64,000 bases of DNA from Cedecea neteri (lineage in GTDB: Bacteria > Pseudomonadota > Gammaproteobacteria > Enterobacterales > Enterobacteriaceae), in contig NZ_CP009459.1 of assembly GCF_000758325.1 (NCBI RefSeq), forward strand, positions 248,001 through 312,000, written 5' to 3'. The notes under the pieces were generated by a model, which saw only the letters and a program-made list of their open reading frames with translations, was not told the origin of the DNA and made no database searches. The position numbers and the translations under genes are program-made. Shown piece after piece: positions 18,163 through 28,520 of the stretch (its first letter is position 1; each line of letters starts with the position of its first letter).

Positions 18163-21047
18163 TATTTCTCGCTTACTAGTGGTAACGCCTGCTGCAGACT
18201 GCGTGCCCCCTCCCAGGTTTTCCACCCTTTTGGAGCTGCATACTCTGCTTTGCCGTTATGGCTGCCGGAAATCTGTGACAGCACCGCCATCCCCTGGGGA
18301 GCTATCACCGCCTGATGGAAGAAATCCGCCAGCTTCTGCGGCGTTAATTTCTTAATTTCGGCTATCACTTTATCACGGGAATCAAACGTCATGTTTCGGC
18401 GGTCGAAATCTTTGCTAAGCTGCGCCGCTTCTTCCGCAAGCGTTTGAGGCGCCTGTTGCATCTGGGCAATCATCCCCTGCTGAATTTGGGCAAACTCGGC
18501 GTCGCTCATGCCGCGCAGCTTTTTCTCGATGACCGGATAAAACGCTTTAAACCGCTCATACAGGTAAGCTGGTTGCCTATCGCTGCTCTGAAGCAGGAAA
18601 CCTACGCCCCATTGACGACCAATTGACATAGGGAAAGCAAACACCGCATAGCCAAGCTGCTCTTGTGTACGCAATTGATTATAGAACCAGGGCTGAATAA
18701 TTTGCCCCAACATTGAACCGTAGGCCGTGCTGGTGGCTTCGTTATAACCTTTGGGGACATAAACCGCTGCCAGTGCTGAATCGGTGCTGCTTCCGGCTTT
18801 TTCAAACATCGCCAGATGCTGTTTATTAATCAGCACATCGTCATTGCGGCACCATTCTCCCCCCTTCGGCGCCAGCTGGGATTTGACGTTTTCCGCCAGC
18901 TGTTTGGTCTGCTCTGAAGACATGTTGCCAATGACCATAAATTCAGGTCGAGAGTTGGTTTTCAGCCGCTCACGGTAATCAAGCACGTCCTTAAGCGTCA
19001 ATTCAGGCAGCAGTGCCCGGCGGGTACTACGCTCAAAATAAGGCACCTGTGAAACCATCTGCACCGGCGCAATCGCCTGCTCAAAGGCTTTGCCTTTGTC
19101 CGCCGAATCCATCATCTGCGCATACCAGGACTTGGCCTGATCCAGCTGTTCCTGCGTTGGGGTATAGCTGAAATAGCCCTTCAGCAGCGCCTCAAACAGC
19201 TGCGGCAGACGCTGCGTATAGCCGTTGGCGTTAATCATCAGCCCGCTATTCGCGTTCGATGAGAAACTGATGCCACCAACCGATGCCTGATTGCTGAGTT
19301 CATCCAGCGCAATGCCCGCAAGGTAATCATTGATGGCAAACAGCACCTGATTCTTCGCGCTGTTCATCACCTGTGGATTACGCAGCACAAGCGTCACGTC
19401 CGCTTTTGGCTCATTGCCAAAATAGCGGCTCGGCATATACACCACACGCAGATCCGGCTCGTGGATCAGCAACTCAGGATGGTCGTACTGCTTCTCTGGC
19501 TTATAAAGCGTGAAGTCATCGGGAATGTAAGGATTCAGCTGAGGAAGCTCAAGCTTGATGGCATCTGCCTTCTGCTGCCAGTCGGCAAAGGTCTGGGCCG
19601 GAATTTTGTCCACTTCGTAAGGTGCATCAACGAAATAGGCTGTTTTATTGTGCGGCTCCTGCGGGCTGATATACCACACGCGGGCATTTTGCGGCGTCAT
19701 CATATCCAGACGCGCTTTAATCGCGGCAGAGTCGTACTGGTCAGCGATATTCGCGGAATCCAGCGTATGGGCGACCGGGACGCGCAGCATGGTATCCGCC
19801 AGCCATTCGATGTAGTCCATATCACGGGTGATGGACGGGTAGCGGAAGTCGAGATCCAGCACGTGGGCAAGCTCGTCAAAGTAACGTTTATCGATACCTT
19901 TGGCGCGCAACTGATCGAGATAGCTGAATATCGCCGCAACAACCTGGTCGCGGTTAGCCAGGCCTTTATCAGTCAGAGAGACAGATATGGCGAAAACACC
20001 GCTATTGCCGGCCACCATCGGGTCAGAATCGGCGCGTACGCTTTCCGCAAGCCCCTGCTTTTGCAGCCAATCCGACAGCGTATCGTGGCTGCGATTGCCG
20101 ATCAGGTAACCAATCAGCTCATCGGTTTTGCTGCGGAATTTATCGCTATTGTTATCAATGCGGAACTCAACTCGAACCACCTTGCGCGGCATGACCGGCA
20201 CATAGTGGATAAAGATACCTTTTTGCGCGTCAGTCACCACCGGTACGTCGATAACCGGCTTTTCGATATTTTTATTAGGAACGCGGCCGTAGGTCTCAGC
20301 GGCAATCTTCGCCAGTTCAGGCAAAGGCTTGTTGCTGTAGATAACCGCTTTCATCAGATTTGCGGAGTAGTACTTATCTCTGAACGCCACCAGCGCGTCG
20401 AGCAGCTTGCTGCCGGGTTTATCGCGCAGGGTTTCAAGGTTGCCGCCGGAGAAACGAGCCGCCGGGTGTAAAGGGTTGATTGTTTCGGCGCTAACCTGCG
20501 CCATGCGCATCCCGTCACGCGCACGGGCCATCGTCAGCTCGGCGTTTACCGCGTTACGTTCACGCTCGGCATATTGTGCCGCGAGGTTAGGTTCAGCAAT
20601 GGCGTCAGCCAGGCGGTCTACGGCACCGTCGAGCGCATCATTTTCGACTTCAAGATAAAATGCGGTTCGATAGGTGGCGGTACTGGCATTGTGGCTGCCG
20701 CCATGTTTTTTGAGGAATTCAGACAGGCTATCCGGGTCCGGATATTTTTTGGAACCCATCAGCGTCATATGTTCCAGAAAATGGGCAAGCCCAAGGTGAG
20801 CATCTGGATCTTCCAGTGAGCCAACCGGCACCACCAGCGCTGACAGCGACTTCACCGCCTGCGGATCGGAAACCAGCAGCACGGTCATCCCGTTATCTAA
20901 ACGAATAGCCTGATACTGACGAGGATCTTTTTCACTTTTACGGATGGTGTCCTGAATCGGTTGCCATCCGTTATCTGCCTGACTGAAGGGTGCCCAAAGA
21001 GCAACGAACAAGAAAAGCGCGGTAAACCAGGTGCTGCATTTAGGCAT
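18162..21047 (-). CDS. ptrA: Protease III (pitrilysin)
   Basis: A periplasmic zinc metalloprotease of 961 aa with an N-terminal signal peptide (hydrophobic 7-20, cleavage near SQA-DN). The inverted zinc motif HFLEH is at 89-93, and the distal glutamate ligand lies about 75 residues on in NAVNAELTMAR. It belongs to the M16A family and degrades small peptides such as insulin chains. It sits between recC and recB on the same strand, as in E. coli, and overlaps recB by one base. The 149 bp upstream, before recC, contain no clear terminator. Confidence 0.96.
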   Translation of the reverse strand: MPKCSTWFTALFLFVALWAPFSQADNGWQPIQDTIRKSEKDPRQYQAIRLDNGMTVLLVSDPQAVKSLSALVVPVGSLEDPDAHLGLAHFLEHMTLMGSKKYPDPDSLSEFLKKHGGSHNASTATYRTAFYLEVENDALDGAVDRLADAIAEPNLAAQYAERERNAVNAELTMARARDGMRMAQVSAETINPLHPAARFSGGNLETLRDKPGSKLLDALVAFRDKYYSANLMKAVIYSNKPLPELAKIAAETYGRVPNKNIEKPVIDVPVVTDAQKGIFIHYVPVMPRKVVRVEFRIDNNSDKFRSKTDELIGYLIGNRSHDTLSDWLQKQGLAESVRADSDPMVAGNSGVFAISVSLTDKGLANRDQVVAAIFSYLDQLRAKGIDKRYFDELAHVLDLDFRYPSITRDMDYIEWLADTMLRVPVAHTLDSANIADQYDSAAIKARLDMMTPQNARVWYISPQEPHNKTAYFVDAPYEVDKIPAQTFADWQQKADAIKLELPQLNPYIPDDFTLYKPEKQYDHPELLIHEPDLRVVYMPSRYFGNEPKADVTLVLRNPQVMNSAKNQVLFAINDYLAGIALDELSNQASVGGISFSSNANSGLMINANGYTQRLPQLFEALLKGYFSYTPTQEQLDQAKSWYAQMMDSADKGKAFEQAIAPVQMVSQVPYFERSTRRALLPELTLKDVLDYRERLKTNSRPEFMVIGNMSSEQTKQLAENVKSQLAPKGGEWCRNDDVLINKQHLAMFEKAGSSTDSALAAVYVPKGYNEATSTAYGSMLGQIIQPWFYNQLRTQEQLGYAVFAFPMSIGRQWGVGFLLQSSDRQPAYLYERFKAFYPVIEKKLRGMSDAEFAQIQQGMIAQMQQAPQTLAEEAAQLSKDFDRRNMTFDSRDKVIAEIKKLTPQKLADFFHQAVIAPQGMAVLSQISGSHNGKAEYAAPKGWKTWEGARSLQQALPLVSEK

Positions 21048-21196
21048 TCACAAACCTCGTCTTCACTAACTTACTCATCATTAACAACTTTTCGAAGCTA
21101 TCCGTCGAACGCCGTTGTTATACTTCGCCAGCCCTGAGCAAGAAATCGCATCATAATTGAACTCACCGGGCTGTGCAATTTTTATACAACCCTTGT

Positions 21197-24100
21197 TCAG
21201 GATTGGTTGAATCGGAACAGAGGAAGCAGGTAGCGCTCGGCCTCTGCGACAATCGCTTCGTAATACTCGGCATCAAGGGTACGGTACAAACGTTGCAGCC
21301 AAATATCAGCCCCTTCCCCTTCCACCATATGGTTTCCTTCCCAGGCCGCAAGCAGCTTAGTGCGGGCTTTCTGCTGCGTCTCCTCATCCCATAAAATGGC
21401 ATCATTTTGTGGGTCATAACAGGTTTTTATCCACGCGCCACCGCTGTTATGGAGCAGCAGTAATGGCTGACGGAGACCTTCTTTATAACCCTCAATCAGT
21501 TGCAACAACCAGGCTTTGGCTTCGTCCTGTGCCATATCAGGGAAACGCCACTGCGAATCTTTGCGTCCGTACATTCGGCTTTCGCCCGAATAGCCGCTGG
21601 CGCAGTAAACCAAATGTTCAATCCACAGCTGCATGCCGTGAGCCACATTCAGCACCGAAGGGCGCCAGCGCAGCAAACCATCAGCCTGTACGTCCGACAG
21701 CCAGCCCGTCACTCTGGTTCCATCTATGTGAAGATCAACTTCACGGCTTTCCCCTTTTTGCCGTTCGGCCAGCACTTTTTCGGCCAGCGTTTGCATTTCA
21801 TTCCGCTGGTTTTCCCACAAGATTTCACCGAAGGCACCGTAAGGTAAAACGCCAGCAGCCCGGTAGCGCACAAACAGCTGCTGAGGATCGTCCTGCTGAA
21901 CCAGAGCATTAAGCAGGTGCTGGTTTAACTGAAAACGATCGAGTACATCGAGGGTGAAAGGCTCTTCATCCGGCAATTCGGTATCTTCAAGGCGGAAGTT
22001 AATGCCCAGCCGCATCTGGAAAAATGCCCGCACCGGGTGCCGCCAAAAGCGCTGGAGCTGCTCAAGGGAGATGTCGTCCCAGGGAGCCGCAACCAGAGGC
22101 TGAATAAAGTGGGCATGCGCTACGCCGCTGCCGCTTGCCGCTGGCAGCCACTCCTGAGCAAAGCTTTGCCAATCGCCTCCGGCAAGGTAGTTGGTGCTGT
22201 CAAAAGGTGTTCGGGCATGAAGCGTGACCAGATGCTTTCTCACATGCTCGCTGCTGTCATCGGCATTACATTCAGCATCTCCGGGGAGGTAGTGACTACG
22301 AGCGACATAATCCAGCAGTTCTTCCACCAGCACCGACGGGTAACGCCTGCTGTTGTCCTGAATCGAACGGCCGATATAGCTGATGTACAGCCGCTGCTGG
22401 GCCGAAATAAGCGCTTCCAGGAACAGATAGCGGTCATCGTCCCGGCGGCTGCGGTCCCCACGCTGCGGGTGCTGGCTCATCAGGTCAAAACCCAGTGGCG
22501 CAAGCGTTCGCGGATAGACACCGTCATTCATGCCCAGTAAACAAACGACCTTAAAGGGAATGGCGCGCATTGGCATCAGGGTACAGAAGTTTACCGGCCC
22601 GGCGAGGAAGCGCTGGCTAATACGCTCCTGGTCAAGACGCTGAGCCAGTTCATCGCGCAGCAGAGTTAATGGCACAGGTTGCCGGTAGGCTGCATCAGTG
22701 CCTTTCTCAATCATCTCCTGCCACTGCTGCTCAATCAGCGCCAGGGCGGCTTCTGTTTCACCATCAGGCAGGAAGAAGCTGTTCAGCATGTCCCTGCATA
22801 GCGGTAACCATTCGTCTAAAGGCCGCTCCTGAGTTAACAGCTGACGCCAGCGGTTCAGCTGCATCAGCAATTCCGCAAGCTGCCCCACCAGCTCGGCAAT
22901 CAGGCCGCTGGACTCATCATAGGGCAGCACAGAATCCCAGACCCCAGCCTGGCTATCCATCGCATAGCCAAGCAGCATCCGGGTCAGCCCAAACCGCCAC
23001 GTATGCTGCCCGGTCGCAGGCAGATCCAGTTCGCGGACGTTGTCATCATCAATGCCCCAACGAATTCCAGACTCATTCACCCACTTGCGCAGGTAGCGCA
23101 ACCCTTCCTCATCAATAGAAAAACGCGCCGCCAGCGCAGGCACTTCCAGCAACGAAAGCACATCTTCTGCCGCGAAACGGCTTTCCGGCAAGCCAAGCAG
23201 TAAAATGAAAGCCTGCAGGGCGGGGTGAGCCTGGCGCGCCCGACGGTCAGAAATGGCAAACGGCAGCCAACGTTCATCCTTCGCGCTACCAAATACCGCC
23301 TGAATAAACGGACTGTAGCTATCAATATCCGCAACCATTACGATGATATCGCGTGGCGTAAGTTCTGGATCAGCCTCCAGCATCGCCAACAGTTGATCGT
23401 GTAGAACTTCAACTTCTCGCTGCGGGCTATGGCACTCATGGAATGTCAAAGAACGATCGTTAAGATCCAGTAATCGTTTACCATCACTGTGCTCATACTC
23501 CTCAGCCGTTAGCCCCAGCACCTGCGAATCCTTCAGCTCCAGCAGGTCATGCTGCAGGCCGCGGAGAAGGTTATCGGGTTCTAAATCGACAAAAACATCG
23601 ATCTCTTCAAAACGCTCCAGCTCGGAAAGCAAAAATGCGTAATCTCGTCCCAGCTTGCCCCAGGAGGCTAACAGGGAATTCCCCACATCCTGCTCACCAA
23701 GCTCATTGAACAACGAAGAGGCATTGTCGTTGTCCTTAAATAAGGTCAGTTCCCGGTCGGCCTGATGCAAACGGCGGCGGCGGCTGACAAGACGAGCAAG
23801 AAACGCGGGATCTTTAATATCACCCCAGTAGTAGCGGCAGGGGTTGGTAAACAGCACATGGACGTCGATATGCTTACCGAGCGCCTGCAGAGCCTGGAGG
23901 TACACCGGCGGCAGAGCAGAAATTCCACAAATAAAGACGCGAGATGGAAGCCCCGGCGGGCAAACCTCACTTTTCTCAAGAGCGCTAATAAAACGCTGGT
24001 AGAGATTGGCTCGATGCCATTCAGGCTGCCCCAGCTCAGCGGTGTAGCGCACCAGTTCCGCCCAGAGCGGAGCCTGCCAGAGCTGAGACTCTCCCACACC

Positions 24101-24568
24101 GTCGACAAGCTCGCCCTTCTCCCAACGGCTTAGCCAGCCGGGACGATAGACAAGATACTGGTCATAAAGGTCGGCAATCCGGGAAGAAAGCTGAAACAGC
24201 TTACGGCTGCTGTCGTCTTCCTGCAGATAGTGGCCAAGCATCTTAAACTCTGGTTTGTGGAGCATATTGGGGATAAGCGTCATCAGCTTCCAGCTCATGC
24301 TCTGCTTGTTGAAAGCGCTCACTTCCGGGATATCGGGCAGTACCCTCACGAACATGTCCCAGATAAAGCTAGCGGGCAGCGGAAACTCGATGTTCGCCGC
24401 AATGCCAAACTTTTGTGCCAGCGTCATTTGCAGCCACTGCGCCATCCCGGTGCTTTGCACCAGCACCACTTCCGGCTCAAAAGGATCCGGCAATGGCTGG
24501 CGCTCCACAATGAACTCCATAATGGCTTCCAGCACATCAAGGCGGTTGGAATGGTAGACACGCAACAT
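21197..24568 (-). CDS. recC: Exonuclease V subunit gamma (RecC)
   Basis: A 1123-aa protein, one residue longer than E. coli RecC. RecC has a dead helicase fold that splits DNA strands and recognises Chi, and it holds RecB and RecD together. The N-terminus (LRVYHSNRLDVLEAIMEFI) and the C-terminal LPLFRFNQ segment are typical. No Walker A lysine is expected or seen. Its start is 7 nt from the ppdC stop, so the prepilin-like genes and recC probably share a transcript. Confidence 0.96.
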   Translation of the reverse strand: MLRVYHSNRLDVLEAIMEFIVERQPLPDPFEPEVVLVQSTGMAQWLQMTLAQKFGIAANIEFPLPASFIWDMFVRVLPDIPEVSAFNKQSMSWKLMTLIPNMLHKPEFKMLGHYLQEDDSSRKLFQLSSRIADLYDQYLVYRPGWLSRWEKGELVDGVGESQLWQAPLWAELVRYTAELGQPEWHRANLYQRFISALEKSEVCPPGLPSRVFICGISALPPVYLQALQALGKHIDVHVLFTNPCRYYWGDIKDPAFLARLVSRRRRLHQADRELTLFKDNDNASSLFNELGEQDVGNSLLASWGKLGRDYAFLLSELERFEEIDVFVDLEPDNLLRGLQHDLLELKDSQVLGLTAEEYEHSDGKRLLDLNDRSLTFHECHSPQREVEVLHDQLLAMLEADPELTPRDIIVMVADIDSYSPFIQAVFGSAKDERWLPFAISDRRARQAHPALQAFILLLGLPESRFAAEDVLSLLEVPALAARFSIDEEGLRYLRKWVNESGIRWGIDDDNVRELDLPATGQHTWRFGLTRMLLGYAMDSQAGVWDSVLPYDESSGLIAELVGQLAELLMQLNRWRQLLTQERPLDEWLPLCRDMLNSFFLPDGETEAALALIEQQWQEMIEKGTDAAYRQPVPLTLLRDELAQRLDQERISQRFLAGPVNFCTLMPMRAIPFKVVCLLGMNDGVYPRTLAPLGFDLMSQHPQRGDRSRRDDDRYLFLEALISAQQRLYISYIGRSIQDNSRRYPSVLVEELLDYVARSHYLPGDAECNADDSSEHVRKHLVTLHARTPFDSTNYLAGGDWQSFAQEWLPAASGSGVAHAHFIQPLVAAPWDDISLEQLQRFWRHPVRAFFQMRLGINFRLEDTELPDEEPFTLDVLDRFQLNQHLLNALVQQDDPQQLFVRYRAAGVLPYGAFGEILWENQRNEMQTLAEKVLAERQKGESREVDLHIDGTRVTGWLSDVQADGLLRWRPSVLNVAHGMQLWIEHLVYCASGYSGESRMYGRKDSQWRFPDMAQDEAKAWLLQLIEGYKEGLRQPLLLLHNSGGAWIKTCYDPQNDAILWDEETQQKARTKLLAAWEGNHMVEGEGADIWLQRLYRTLDAEYYEAIVAEAERYLLPLFRFNQS

Positions 24569-24575
24569 GAAATCG

Positions 24576-24917
24576 CTACTCCTGACGTTGTTCTGACCGT
24601 GGGCACTCGAGCCTCGAAAGCTGCGCTATCCGGCCCTCTGGACTTGTTACAGTAACGTCGATGCTGACACATCCCAAAGACGATGTCTGCTGTTGATGCA
24701 CATTCCATGCATCTGAAAGTGGAGGAACTTCTGGCTCGGTCTGCTCACGCGCGACTCGCCACAGCTGCCTTAGCTGCCATTGGCTGGTGAAACCCTGCTG
24801 CAATACACGGTGGTACCCCAGCAATGCCGTCATCACAATCGCAAACAGCGCCAGAGCACATAGCACCTCGAGGAGGCTAAACCCACCCTGCCGCGAGACT
24901 ATCGAGGCAATTTGCAT
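24576..24917 (-). CDS. ppdC: Prepilin-peptidase-dependent protein C
   Basis: A pseudopilin-like protein of 113 aa. A short charged leader ends in Gly-Gly before a Phe-Ser-Leu-Leu-Glu type IV prepilin cleavage site, followed by a hydrophobic helix (about 12-32). The conserved Glu at position 5 of the mature protein is present. It overlaps ygdB by 19 nt and forms part of the four-gene minor pseudopilin group ppdA-ppdB-ygdB-ppdC upstream of recC. Its cellular role is not established. Confidence 0.88.
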   Translation of the reverse strand: MQIASIVSRQGGFSLLEVLCALALFAIVMTALLGYHRVLQQGFTSQWQLRQLWRVAREQTEPEVPPLSDAWNVHQQQTSSLGCVSIDVTVTSPEGRIAQLSRLECPRSEQRQE

Positions 24918-25333
24918 AAGTCATCGTCCAGTAAAGGGCAAAAATCCAGCCAGCCCTGCGCGGAAGCCACTAATTTATTCCCCTGAATTACACCCCAGCG
25001 CCACAATGTGAACGGTAGCATGGGCCCAGCAACAGAACCGGAAGCAGCAAGTAAGGCCTCACCTTTATCGGTTAGATGCAGGCATGTGTGCCACTGATTA
25101 CGTGACTCAAACTGACATTGCCAGGTTCTCTGCGGCTGCCAGCGTTGTTTTTCACCCCATGCCAGCGCAGATCTTGCAGCCGTCTGATTTTTAATAAACT
25201 GAATTTCGGCGGCAACCTCAAGGCGCTGAGCGCTAAGTTGCCGGGAAAGCCCTCTCAGCATCAGAGAGCCAACCGCGAGCAGCATTAACACCATCAGCAA
25301 AGAGGTACTCCCTTTCTCTTGCTTGCCGCTCAT
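24899..25333 (-). CDS. ygdB: Minor pseudopilin-like protein YgdB
   Basis: A 144-aa protein with a short basic leader (MSGKQEKG) and a hydrophobic N-terminal helix (about 10-28), resembling a type IV pilin subunit but lacking the Glu5 of typical prepilins. Several cysteines (about four) lie in the mature part. It overlaps ppdB by 4 nt and ppdC by 19 nt. It is the GspK/PilX-like member of the ppd group; its function is unknown. Confidence 0.87.
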   Translation of the reverse strand: MSGKQEKGSTSLLMVLMLLAVGSLMLRGLSRQLSAQRLEVAAEIQFIKNQTAARSALAWGEKQRWQPQRTWQCQFESRNQWHTCLHLTDKGEALLAASGSVAGPMLPFTLWRWGVIQGNKLVASAQGWLDFCPLLDDDLCKLPR

Positions 25334-25890
25334 AAATTTTCTCCACTCACCGTATAGCTAAGCTCCACAGGACGCCCACCCTGATTCAGATAGGCTGCAA
25401 GACTGATGCGGAATAAAGGCCTGCCAGTTTTGCGATTCTGGCGAATTACGGAAAAATGCTGCACCACCAATTGCGTAGGGTCAGACATTCTTTCCCAGCC
25501 GGTACCTTCACAATCCTCTACGCTCTTTTGGGTCTCCAGGCTGCCGTTACGCAAGCGATAGCCCGTCTGTTCATTTTGGCTACCAGGGGCCGAGTCCCAC
25601 CGGCCATTACCGTTGGCATCCCACTGCAATACTACGCAGCTTCCGTTATTCATCAGCCTTACAGCCTCCCCCAGGCACTGCCCACGGCAATAACCCGCAC
25701 GCTGTAAATTTTTTCCAACGGTAAACGCCATTTGCCAAAGTGCTTCCTGCTGGGCAACGTAGCTGTACTGGCGTAAAACCTCCCCTTGCAAAGCTGGGAA
25801 TAGCCTCGAGGTGCCAAGCAACAGCGCGCTGCTCAGTGCCATCGCAATAAGCGTTTCGAGTAAAGTAAATCCTTTCTGACCGCTCAACAT
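25330..25890 (-). CDS. ppdB: Prepilin-peptidase-dependent protein B
   Basis: A pseudopilin of 186 aa from ATG 25890, giving leader MLSGQKG followed by the cleavage-site sequence FTLLETLIAMAL. The longer open frame (14 more codons) would bury the leader inside ppdA and is unlikely. It overlaps ppdA by 7 nt at its start and ygdB by 4 nt at its end. Paired cysteines in the C-terminal half are probably disulphide-bonded in the periplasm. Confidence 0.88.
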   Translation of the reverse strand: MLSGQKGFTLLETLIAMALSSALLLGTSRLFPALQGEVLRQYSYVAQQEALWQMAFTVGKNLQRAGYCRGQCLGEAVRLMNNGSCVVLQWDANGNGRWDSAPGSQNEQTGYRLRNGSLETQKSVEDCEGTGWERMSDPTQLVVQHFSVIRQNRKTGRPLFRISLAAYLNQGGRPVELSYTVSGENL

Positions 25891-26351
25891 GCCTTGTCTC
25901 CGGACATTTCGCACAGCCGGATTCGCCCCCAAACCGATAGAGTCACTTTCCAGCGCCCGACCTGATTTTTCAAAATAAGGTGGCCTGGCCAGGCTGTGTT
26001 GCGAATACCGTAGAAACCTAACCCGGCCGTCATATCCTCCACGGCGATATCGTCAAACTCGGGGGTAAACGTCAGACTCAGGCTTTCCGAACAGTTTTCT
26101 TCAACGGCACGGCTTGTCAGGCACCAGCTTTTCCCAAATTGATGCAGCACCAAAAGATGGGTTCGGTTGTACCAGTTGGCGTCATTTCTTAGCCGCGAGA
26201 GAAAGTGGCTCAGTTGCTGAGCCGCTTGCCGCAACTGCACTCTCTGCTGCCATTCGCGCCAGCCGTGAAGGCCCCCTGCGCTGAGTACGGCAACAATAGC
26301 CATCACCACCATCACCTCAATAACGCTAAAACCACGTTGATTGATTTTCAT
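25884..26351 (-). CDS. ppdA: Prepilin-peptidase-dependent protein A
   Basis: A GspH-like pseudopilin of 155 aa. From ATG 26351 the leader is MKINQRG, then FSVIEVMVVMAI, a textbook type IV prepilin site with Glu5. The longer frame to 26414 would give a 28-residue leader and is unlikely. No good Shine-Dalgarno sequence precedes either start. It is the first gene of ppdA-ppdB-ygdB-ppdC-recC and is separated from thyA by a terminator. Confidence 0.88.
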   Translation of the reverse strand: MKINQRGFSVIEVMVVMAIVAVLSAGGLHGWREWQQRVQLRQAAQQLSHFLSRLRNDANWYNRTHLLVLHQFGKSWCLTSRAVEENCSESLSLTFTPEFDDIAVEDMTAGLGFYGIRNTAWPGHLILKNQVGRWKVTLSVWGRIRLCEMSGDKAC

Positions 26352-26488
26352 GGGAAGGAGTGTGGATAACAGAGGTTCAATCAGCCAGTACGCAAATCGG
26401 ATGGTGCGACACATGCTGGAAGATAATTAAGGCGTTACGGGGGTTTGCATTCGCTCTGGAATCAATGCCGAAGAAGCAGAACCAGGGC

Positions 26489-26518
26489 AAAAAAAACCGG
26501 CGCACTCTGGCACCGGTT
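26489..26518 (-). terminator. Terminator of thyA
   Basis: A 6-bp stem AACCGG / CCGGTT encloses a 12-nt loop. The minus strand continues with a run of eight T. It lies about 20 nt after the thyA stop. Confidence 0.8.
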
Positions 26519-26537
26519 CTGTCACGCTGTCGGCACG

Positions 26538-27332
26538 TTAAATGGCGACAGGCGCTTTGATCGCCGGATGCGGATCGTAGCCTTCAATCTCGAAGTCTTC
26601 GAAACGGTAGTCAAACAGAGACTCCGGCTTACGTTTGATAACCAGCTTAGGCAGCGCGCGCGGTTCACGGGTTAGCTGCAGGCGAGTCTGTTCCAGGTGG
26701 TTGCTGTACAGGTGCGTATCGCCCCCGGTCCAGACAAAGTCGCCCACTTCCAGGTCGCACTGCTGAGCCATCATGTGCACCAGCAGCGCATAGCTGGCGA
26801 TGTTGAACGGCAAACCAAGGAAGATGTCGCAAGAGCGCTGGTAGAGCTGGCAAGAGAGTTTGCCGTCTGCCACATAGAACTGGAAAAACGCATGGCAAGG
26901 GGCCAGTGCCATTTTATCCAGCTCGCCCACGTTCCACGCAGAGACAATAATACGCCGGGAATCAGGATCGTTTTTCAATTGGTTGATCACGGTGGTTAGC
27001 TGATCAATATAACGCCCGTCAGGGGTTGCCCACGAACGCCATTGTTTGCCATAAACCGGGCCGAGATCGCCGTTTTCATCCGCCCATTCGTCCCAAATCG
27101 TCACCTTGTTTTCTTTCAGGTACGCGATATTGGTATCACCATTGAGGAACCACAGCAGCTCATGAATGATCGAACGCAGGTGACATTTTTTGGTGGTAAC
27201 CAGTGGGAAGCCTTCCTGCAGGTTAAAGCGCATTTGATGCCCAAAAATCGACAACGTGCCGGTACCGGTACGGTCCGCTTTTGGCGTGCCCTCTTCGAGC
27301 ACTTTTTTCATCAAATCAAGATACTGTTTCAT
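26538..27332 (-). CDS. thyA: Thymidylate synthase
   Basis: At 264 aa it is identical in length to E. coli ThyA. It methylates dUMP to dTMP with methylene-tetrahydrofolate, the only de novo dTMP route. The nucleophile is Cys146 in [10 protein letters not shown], followed by [19 protein letters not shown], which binds phosphate and nucleotide. The start lies 6 nt after the lgt stop, so lgt and thyA are cotranscribed. Confidence 0.98.
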   Translation of the reverse strand: MKQYLDLMKKVLEEGTPKADRTGTGTLSIFGHQMRFNLQEGFPLVTTKKCHLRSIIHELLWFLNGDTNIAYLKENKVTIWDEWADENGDLGPVYGKQWRSWATPDGRYIDQLTTVINQLKNDPDSRRIIVSAWNVGELDKMALAPCHAFFQFYVADGKLSCQLYQRSCDIFLGLPFNIASYALLVHMMAQQCDLEVGDFVWTGGDTHLYSNHLEQTRLQLTREPRALPKLVIKRKPESLFDYRFEDFEIEGYDPHPAIKAPVAI

Positions 27333-27338
27333 GTCACC

Positions 27339-28211
27339 TCACGAAAGTTGCTGCTGCGGACGGCGGTAAGCCCAGACCATCATAATGATACCGGCAACAA
27401 TCATCGGAATCGACAGGATCTGCCCCATGCTGATGTACTGTACCCAGGTGCCGGTGAACTGCGCATCCGGCTGGCGGAAGAATTCCACGATGATACGGAA
27501 CGCACCGTAGCCAATCAGGAACAGGCCAGAGACGGACCCCATTGGGCGAGGCTTACGAATAAACAGGTTCAGGATGATGAACAGGACAACCCCTTCCAAC
27601 GCCAGCTCATAAAGCTGAGACGGGTGGCGAGGCAGTACGCCGTAGGTATTGAACAGCGACTGCCATTCCGGGTGCGTAGCCAGCAGGCCAACGTCTTCAC
27701 TGCGAGAACCAGGGAACAGCATGGCGAAGCGGAAGTTCGGGTCAACGCGGCCCCACAGTTCACCATTGATAAAGTTGCCGAGGCGGCCAGCCCCTAAACC
27801 AAACGGGATCAGCGGAGCAATAAAATCAGAGACCTGGAAGAAAGTGCGTTTGGTGCGACGCGCAAACCAAATCATCACGCAGATAACACCGATCAGGCCG
27901 CCGTGGAAGGACATACCGCCGTCCCAGACTTTGAACAGGTAGAGAGGATCGGCAAGGAAGACCGGCAGATTGTAGAAGAAGACATAGCCCAGGCGCCCCC
28001 CCAGGAACACGCCCAGGAAGCCTGCATACAGCAGGTTCTCTACTTCATTTTTCGTCCAGCCGCTGCCCGGACGGCTGGCGCGGCGCCCGGCAAGCCACAT
28101 GGCGAACACGAACCCGACCAGGTACATGAGCCCGTACCAGTGCAGGGAAACCGGCCCGATGGAGAAAAGCACCGGATCAAATTCAGGGAAACGCAGATAG
28201 CCACTATTCAT
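27339..28211 (-). CDS. lgt: Prolipoprotein diacylglyceryl transferase
   Basis: A polytopic inner-membrane enzyme of 290 aa that moves diacylglycerol from phosphatidylglycerol to the lipobox cysteine. The essential His103 (SFHGGLIG) and the signature [14 protein letters not shown] (142-155, including Arg143) are both present. About seven membrane segments can be seen. It is cotranscribed with thyA. Upstream lies the 344-bp spacer to ptsP that carries the second copy of the stem-loop repeat, which would be in the ptsP-lgt transcript if transcription continues through. Confidence 0.97.
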   Translation of the reverse strand: MNSGYLRFPEFDPVLFSIGPVSLHWYGLMYLVGFVFAMWLAGRRASRPGSGWTKNEVENLLYAGFLGVFLGGRLGYVFFYNLPVFLADPLYLFKVWDGGMSFHGGLIGVICVMIWFARRTKRTFFQVSDFIAPLIPFGLGAGRLGNFINGELWGRVDPNFRFAMLFPGSRSEDVGLLATHPEWQSLFNTYGVLPRHPSQLYELALEGVVLFIILNLFIRKPRPMGSVSGLFLIGYGAFRIIVEFFRQPDAQFTGTWVQYISMGQILSIPMIVAGIIMMVWAYRRPQQQLS

Positions 28212-28351
28212 CTGTCACCACAAGCTATTGTTACCTCACCCAAAATAGAAGGTGAGTGGCAAGTACGCACCACTCTGGATGCGCTCCGAAAGCAGCGGAT
28301 CATAGCACAAACAGCCAGAGTGATTGATTACGGAAGTTGTAAAAGATGTGT

Positions 28352-28375
28352 AATGTCCCGGTGATAGCGGGGCAT
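28352..28375. repeat. Flanking hairpin, copy A, between lgt and ptsP
   Basis: ATGTCCCG / CGGGGCAT forms an 8-bp stem (one G:T pair) with loop GTGATAG. A 24-bp copy differing in one base lies at 28521-28544. The two flank the stem-loop repeat element. Upstream, 28212-28351 holds only the lgt leader, including an 8-bp inverted repeat CACTCTGG (28271) / CCAGAGTG (28315). Confidence 0.7.
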
Positions 28376-28520
28376 ACAGGGTAATGCAGAGCGTATTCGG
28401 GAATGTGAACCAACACAAGGCATTAAAGAAAACTGACTGGGAAAACCCTGTGGGGTTTTCGGCTGATAAGCCACAACAAGGGAAAGACCACGCTTTTTCC
28501 CTTGTTGTCAGACGGAGGAT
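28376..28520 (+). repeat. Two-stem-loop repeat element, copy 2
   Basis: Partner of 233-371. Stem 1 is GAAAACCC (28441-28448) / GGGTTTTC (28453-28460), followed by the shared linker GGCTGATAA. Stem 2 is ACAACAAGGGAAA (28473-28485) / TTTCCCTTGTTGT (28496-28508) around the shared CCACGC loop region. Stem sequences differ from copy 1 while pairing is kept. Strand is given to match copy 1; relative to the neighbouring ptsP and lgt genes it is antisense. Confidence 0.7.

Noticed and set aside
19461-20471. 336-codon open frame opposite ptrA
   Set aside because: Antisense to the pitrilysin gene; composition is that of a shadow frame.
12779-24568. Unusual recBCD operon organisation with an inserted protease gene
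   Set aside because: ptrA between recC and recB is the normal enteric arrangement.
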